Assembly: GCA_031269415.1 (NCBI GenBank)
Contig: JAISZF010000166.1
Span: forward strand, 1-18,338
Source of the DNA: Clostridiales bacterium
GTDB lineage: Bacteria > Bacillota > Clostridia > Lachnospirales > WQUN01
DNA: 18,338 nucleotides
Direction: 5' to 3'
Numbering within the stretch: position 1 is the stretch's first letter; each line of letters opens with the position of its first letter. Under the pieces are notes generated by a model that was not told the DNA's origin, did no database searches, and was given only the letters and a program-made list of their open reading frames with translations. Both the position numbers and the translations under genes were made by a program. This document shows positions 14,614 through 18,338 of the stretch, one piece after another.

Positions 14614-15579
14614 GTGTTGGGAAAAAAACGCCGGAATTACAAGCGTTTAATCGCGTTCGCGGCGGCCGGGCTTCTCATGTTGGCGTGCGCGCTGGCCGCC
14701 GTCTATTCAATCCGAGAGCGATGGAATAGTAAATTCGTTGAAATCGTCAATAATTACGGCGTGACGCCCCAAGAATTTGAGATATGGAGTCGGGCATACG
14801 CCAAAGAGGGCGATACGCTTCAAAACAATCTGAAGGCGATGGCCTTGGTGAAGTTGACGCAGATAGAGGGCAGGCGCGCCGGACTTATTGAATTTGTGGA
14901 TTACGAAGGCTTTTTGGAGAGCTTGGCGCTGGAAAACGAGCGCAGGGCTCAAATCGTGAATTCAGGCGGCGTTGTCTATGGCGTGACAGAATTTGACGAG
15001 ATCAACTACTATACATATATGATCAGCAATCTGCGCTTTGGATTGATCCCGCGGCTTACGGACGACGGAATCATTGATATGTCCGACGGACCTCTTCGCG
15101 CGTTTTATGACGCCCATAAGGATGAATACGCGCTTGCGCAAGATATTGTCGAGTTGAACAATATTTATTTTCACATCACGGAAAAAGGCGTCGCGGAACT
15201 CGAAGCCATTGAAAAAAGACTTGAAAACGGCGAAGATTTTTCCTCCATTTTTTTGGAGTGTTCCGCTAACGCGTCTGAGGAGCTTCTTTACACTGAAACC
15301 TTGACCATAGACGAGGAAAACGCTTATGAACTAATGAAGTATGAAAGTACGCTGTTTGACGCGGCCAACGCGCTGACACCCGGCGAATGGACCGTCATTG
15401 CCGACGACATGAACGGCGCCTGTATGCTGCTTGTCTTTTGCGTCAATAAAGCGCCGGGCGGCTATAAAACCTTTGAGGAAGCGGAAGCCGAGATACGGCA
15501 GGCTTACGTGAACGCCGCTTTTGACGCCTACTTGGAGGATTTATATGAACGCGCGGCGATTTATGTCCGTCCGGATTAA
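14614..15579 (+). CDS. Membrane-anchored SurA/PrsA-like peptidyl-prolyl isomerase (foldase), 321 aa
   Basis: The start is GTG 14614, 6 bases after AGAGGAG (14601-14607). The longer frame from TTG 14608 would abut the ribosome-binding site, and TTG 14617 is a second possibility. A basic N-terminus and one hydrophobic helix (about 11-31) place the rest outside the membrane. A Cys at 25 within LMLACALA is not a strict lipobox. Residues about 38-165 resemble the helical SurA-N/trigger-factor-like chaperone region. Residues 175-280 have the parvulin pattern: IVELNNIYFHIT, RLENGEDFSSIF, then ALTPGEW and a final strand CMLLVFCVNKAPG. A helix like that at the end of PrsA/SurA proteins follows. The divergent position beside an operon of exported proteins suggests it helps fold them. 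Family confidence is moderate because parvulin sequences diverge widely. Confidence 0.7.
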   Translation: MLGKKRRNYKRLIAFAAAGLLMLACALAAVYSIRERWNSKFVEIVNNYGVTPQEFEIWSRAYAKEGDTLQNNLKAMALVKLTQIEGRRAGLIEFVDYEGFLESLALENERRAQIVNSGGVVYGVTEFDEINYYTYMISNLRFGLIPRLTDDGIIDMSDGPLRAFYDAHKDEYALAQDIVELNNIYFHITEKGVAELEAIEKRLENGEDFSSIFLECSANASEELLYTETLTIDEENAYELMKYESTLFDAANALTPGEWTVIADDMNGACMLLVFCVNKAPGGYKTFEEAEAEIRQAYVNAAFDAYLEDLYERAAIYVRPD

Positions 15580-15635
15580 GATATTCGAGCTTCCGCCGCA
15601 GAGCTTTGTCAGTAAATAAGAGGGAGAGATAGCAA

Positions 15636-16976
15636 ATGAATCTTAGCTTTTCGAGAGAACTGCCTTTATACGCTCGGTATGACGTGATTGTGGCGGGCGG
15701 CGGCCCCGCCGGCTGCGCCGCCGCGATCGCCTCGGCGCGGGAAGGCGCGAGGACGCTTTTAATAGAAGACTCAGGCGCTTTAGGCGGTATGGGAACTATC
15801 GGATTGGTACCCGCGTGGTGTCCTTTCACCGACCAGGAAAAGGTCATTTACAGAGGCGTCGCTTGGGAGGTTTTCGAAAGCCTGAAAGCGGAATCAACTT
15901 ATAAAAATACCGATATAGTGGATTGGGCGCCCATTGACGCTGAAACGCTCAAACGAGTCTATGACAGGCTGGTGACCGAGGCGGGGGCGGAGGTATTGTT
16001 TAATACGCGGATTTGCGACGTCGTGATGGATGAAAACGAGCCTGAAAGGCTGGATTGCCTCGTCGCGGCTAATAAACGCGGGCTGATGGCGTACCGAGCG
16101 GATATGTTCGTCGATTGCACGGGAGACGCGGATATAATAGCTTTCGCCGGACTGACCTTCGCCTGCGGCGACGAAAAAGGGCAAACACAGCCGGCCACGC
16201 ACTGCTTTATACTCTCCAACATAGACGAAGACGCGTATCTCGCCGGCCCTGAACTGCACATGTCAAAGCGGGACAGCCCGGTATATGATATCGCGCGCAG
16301 CGATAAGTATCCGCTGGTCACCGACGGACATTCGTGCAATAATCTCATCGGGCAGGGCACCGTGGGATTTAACGCCGGGCACATATGGGGCGTGGACTCC
16401 ACGAATCCGGAGAGCGTCTCAAAAGCGCTTATGCACGGCAGGGCGCTGGCGCATGAATTTCACGAAGGTTTGAAGGAGTTTTGCCCCGGCGTATACGCCG
16501 ACTCATTCCTCGTTTCCACCGCGCCCGCGATTGGGATAAGGGAGTCCCGCCGAGTAATCGGGGAGTATACGCTCAGCATGGACGATTATTTACGGCGGCG
16601 GTCGTTTCCGGATGAAATCGGCAGAAACGCGTATTTTATAGACGTACATTACACAGAGGACAAACGGGCAAAAGTCGTTTCCGGAGAACTGAACGAGGAG
16701 GACGCCTATGCCAGATATAAGCCCGGTGAGTCTCACGGCATACCATTTCGCTGTCTGACGCCTAAAGGACTTGTCAACGTACTGACGGCGGGCAGGAATA
16801 TCTCCTGTGATCATCAAATCCTGGGCAGCGTTCGTGTAATGCCGCCATGCCTTGTCACGGGTCAGGCCGCCGGAACCGCGGCGGCTATGGCGGCCGGACT
16901 GAAGACGAACGTGAAGGGCCTGGCTGTCGACGCGCTGCGCGGACAATTGAGAAAAAACGGAGCGTACTTCATTTGA
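15636..16976 (+). CDS. FAD-dependent oxidoreductase (FAD_oxidored, PF12831-like), 446 aa
   Basis: The N-terminus has a dinucleotide-binding fold: YDVIVAGGGPAG with the GxGxxG glycines at 21-26, and the acidic end of strand two in LLIED (Glu44). A GALGGMGTIGLVPAW segment (47-61) follows. A second FAD-contact region is MFVDCTGDADIIAFAG near 157-172. The C-terminal FAD signature GRNISCDHQILG ... MPPCLVTGQAAGTAAAMA spans about 386-421. This is the family often found in carbohydrate-use loci of Bacillota and Bacteroidota, with unassigned substrates; no membrane segment is visible, so it is likely cytoplasmic. It lies 56 bases after the foldase gene without an obvious terminator or new promoter, so it is probably co-transcribed. 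ATG 15636 is preceded by GAGGGAGAG. The substrate cannot be inferred. Confidence 0.85.
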   Translation: MNLSFSRELPLYARYDVIVAGGGPAGCAAAIASAREGARTLLIEDSGALGGMGTIGLVPAWCPFTDQEKVIYRGVAWEVFESLKAESTYKNTDIVDWAPIDAETLKRVYDRLVTEAGAEVLFNTRICDVVMDENEPERLDCLVAANKRGLMAYRADMFVDCTGDADIIAFAGLTFACGDEKGQTQPATHCFILSNIDEDAYLAGPELHMSKRDSPVYDIARSDKYPLVTDGHSCNNLIGQGTVGFNAGHIWGVDSTNPESVSKALMHGRALAHEFHEGLKEFCPGVYADSFLVSTAPAIGIRESRRVIGEYTLSMDDYLRRRSFPDEIGRNAYFIDVHYTEDKRAKVVSGELNEEDAYARYKPGESHGIPFRCLTPKGLVNVLTAGRNISCDHQILGSVRVMPPCLVTGQAAGTAAAMAAGLKTNVKGLAVDALRGQLRKNGAYFI

Positions 16977-16985
16977 AAGCCATTG

Positions 16986-16999
16986 TGAAACGCGTTTCA
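16986..16999. other. 14-bp perfect palindrome between convergent genes
   Basis: TGAAACGCGTTTCA lies in the 30-base gap between the oxidoreductase and the convergent response-regulator gene. As RNA it would make only a 5-bp stem with a CGCG loop. It resembles a LacI-family operator, but its centre is GC rather than the CG of cre sites. It may be a weak bidirectional end signal. Confidence 0.35.
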
Positions 17000-17006
17000 T
17001 GACAAG

Positions 17007-18338
17007 TTAATATTTTCCGGGGGATCCGCCGCTTATCGGGTTTTGAGAATAACGCCCTGGCGTGATCCCGACTGCTTTTTTGAATTTCTTTATAAAGTAA
17101 AAATAATCATTAAAGCCCACGGATTCACTGATGTCGTTCAGGCTCAAATCAGTGGTTTCCAATAGCCGCTTCGCTTTCCCTATGCGCAGCTCCGTAAGGT
17201 ATTGGGAATAGTTAAGCCCCGTTTCGCTTTTGATAAGCTGACTGATATAGGTCGCGTTCAAATGAAAAAGATCCGACAGTTTTTGCAGAGATATCTCCTG
17301 GCTGAAATTTTCATTGATATATTTTATAATTTTTAAGAATGTTGTGGACGCCTGCGTATTCCAATGCGATTTTGCAGGCGGCGACTCTTCCAGCGCGGAG
17401 CGCAGTTTTCGAAGCATTTCTCTGAAAGAACCGTATTCGCCGACCAGCCTTTCATACCCGAACATGCGCATTTCCTCGGCTTTCACTATCATATTGCCGG
17501 AAAAGACGCGATTATAGAGCTGATACGCGGCGCGAATGTTGAAGTCGTATATATCCTTTGACTGTTCCAACTCAGCCAGAAATGATTGCAGATTTTCAGG
17601 TCTGTCCATAGATTTTTCGAGCAGTTGAAACACTATATCCGTTTTGGTCTGATCGGGCGTTTCCTCCTGGATTGTCGGCGTTTCACTGATGAAGAATTGA
17701 TGTGCCATGACCTCGGCGTTTGTGACCGCGCTCCTCAAATCCGATAATCCCACTGCCCGCGGCCAAAATCCCACGCCGCAGTTTTCTTTCGCGCAGGCAA
17801 TCAGCGCTTTGACTCCGCCGCGATAAAAATCGACGGCGGAAAAATATAAATATTTATGTCTGCCCAGCTTCAGCTCGTAATCGGAGCGAAGAACGTTTGA
17901 AATATCGCTGACGCCAACGGAAACGGCGATATAGTAAGGCGGACTTACGCCTCCCAATTCGCGCAGCATTTCTTCCACGATTTTATAGCTTTCCGACTCA
18001 ATGTTATCCAGCAGAAAATCGCCGTTGCGGATCGTCTCCTTCTGAATCTTACGCATCGCTGTTTTAAGGTAACGGATAAGCTCGTTGGCGTTTAAGGGTT
18101 TAAGGCAATATCCGATCACTTGCTGGCATATGGCTTCTCTGGCGTACTCAAAGTCAGCGTAGCCGCTTATAATGATTATTTGCGTGTTTTCATTGATTTC
18201 GCGTAAACGTCTGCACAAAGCCATGCCGTCTAAACCGGGCATTTGTATATCTGTGATCACAATCTCAATATGTTGTTCGCTGGCCAGCCTCACGGCTTCG
18301 TCTCCGCTGCTGGCCAGCGCCGCGACTTCAAGACCCAA
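17007..18338 (-). CDS. YesN-family response regulator with AraC-type DNA-binding domain, N-terminus cut by the window
   Basis: The gene runs off the right edge, so about 25-35 N-terminal residues (with the acidic DD pair) are missing; the TTG at the very edge is not a credible start. The visible receiver part has IVITDIQMPGLDG (phospho-acceptor Asp30 in visible numbering), the switch residue in IIIISGYADFEYAREA and the conserved Lys80 in CLKPLNANE. A linker region of about 240 residues follows, as in YesN proteins. The end is an AraC/XylS double helix-turn-helix from about 335 to 435 (LQKLSDLFHLNATYISQLIK; then LSLNDISESVGFNDYFYFIK and FKKAVGITPGRYSQ). Such regulators work with a YesM histidine kinase to switch on sugar ABC importers and polysaccharide genes. 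The target may be the nearby sugar genes or the matrix operon; neither is shown by the sequence. Confidence 0.92.
   Translation of the reverse strand: MGLEVAALASSGDEAVRLASEQHIEIVITDIQMPGLDGMALCRRLREINENTQIIIISGYADFEYAREAICQQVIGYCLKPLNANELIRYLKTAMRKIQKETIRNGDFLLDNIESESYKIVEEMLRELGGVSPPYYIAVSVGVSDISNVLRSDYELKLGRHKYLYFSAVDFYRGGVKALIACAKENCGVGFWPRAVGLSDLRSAVTNAEVMAHQFFISETPTIQEETPDQTKTDIVFQLLEKSMDRPENLQSFLAELEQSKDIYDFNIRAAYQLYNRVFSGNMIVKAEEMRMFGYERLVGEYGSFREMLRKLRSALEESPPAKSHWNTQASTTFLKIIKYINENFSQEISLQKLSDLFHLNATYISQLIKSETGLNYSQYLTELRIGKAKRLLETTDLSLNDISESVGFNDYFYFIKKFKKAVGITPGRYSQNPISGGSPGKY

Noticed and set aside
16986..16999. TGAAACGCGTTTCA as a cre operator
   Set aside because: The centre is GC instead of the CG required by the cre consensus, and it lies at the 3' ends of two convergent genes.

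Overview
The window looks like the chromosome of a Gram-positive bacterium of the Bacillota, probably a Clostridia or Paenibacillus-like lineage. The evidence is strong purine-rich Shine-Dalgarno sites, TTG and GTG starts, a YesN-type AraC response regulator, an LplC/YtcP-like sugar permease, SipW-type secretion signals and a probable cell-wall sorting signal. No mobile element, CRISPR array, tRNA or rRNA was recognised. Taxonomy is inferred from gene content only.

Region 1 (1-2456, plus strand) is the end of a carbohydrate uptake operon: the C-terminal part of an ABC permease followed 9 bases later by a GH36 alpha-galactosidase. A long perfect palindrome follows. Next comes a 429-base stretch holding a good sigma-A-type promoter with a 15-codon orphan reading frame (probably a gene remnant), and then a hairpin terminator that serves the opposite strand.

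Region 2 (2886-14306, minus strand) is the centrepiece: an apparently single, tightly packed transcription unit for making and exporting a cell-surface or extracellular assembly. In transcription order it holds: a giant secreted protein (CBM-like domain, FIVAR-like helices, two parallel beta-helix modules, several Ig-like or adhesion domains) whose reading frame is broken by a -1 shift; a 569-aa SipW-signal/TasA-like protein with a long helical insertion; a wall-anchored Pro/Thr-rich protein with an NPRTG-type sorting signal; a 73-aa SipW-signal mini-protein; a SipW-type Ser/His signal peptidase with an unusual Cys-rich cytoplasmic N-terminus; a 491-aa paralogue of the 569-aa protein; and a 217-aa small relative. 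Two ATGA stop/start overlaps suggest translational coupling around the peptidase. The organisation recalls the Bacillus tapA-sipW-tasA matrix operon, but has different structural proteins.

Region 3 (14307-14613) is a divergent promoter region. It has one sigma-A-like promoter in each direction, and three 15-base-phased TGRTACA-type heptamers in the leader of the matrix operon.

Region 4 (14614-16976, plus strand) encodes a membrane-anchored SurA/PrsA-like foldase and an FAD-dependent oxidoreductase, probably co-transcribed. Region 5 (17007-18338, minus strand, cut by the window end) is a YesN-family response regulator convergent with them. A working model, which is inference, is that galactoside use and a surface matrix or adhesin programme sit side by side, with the divergent foldase helping to fold the exported matrix proteins.
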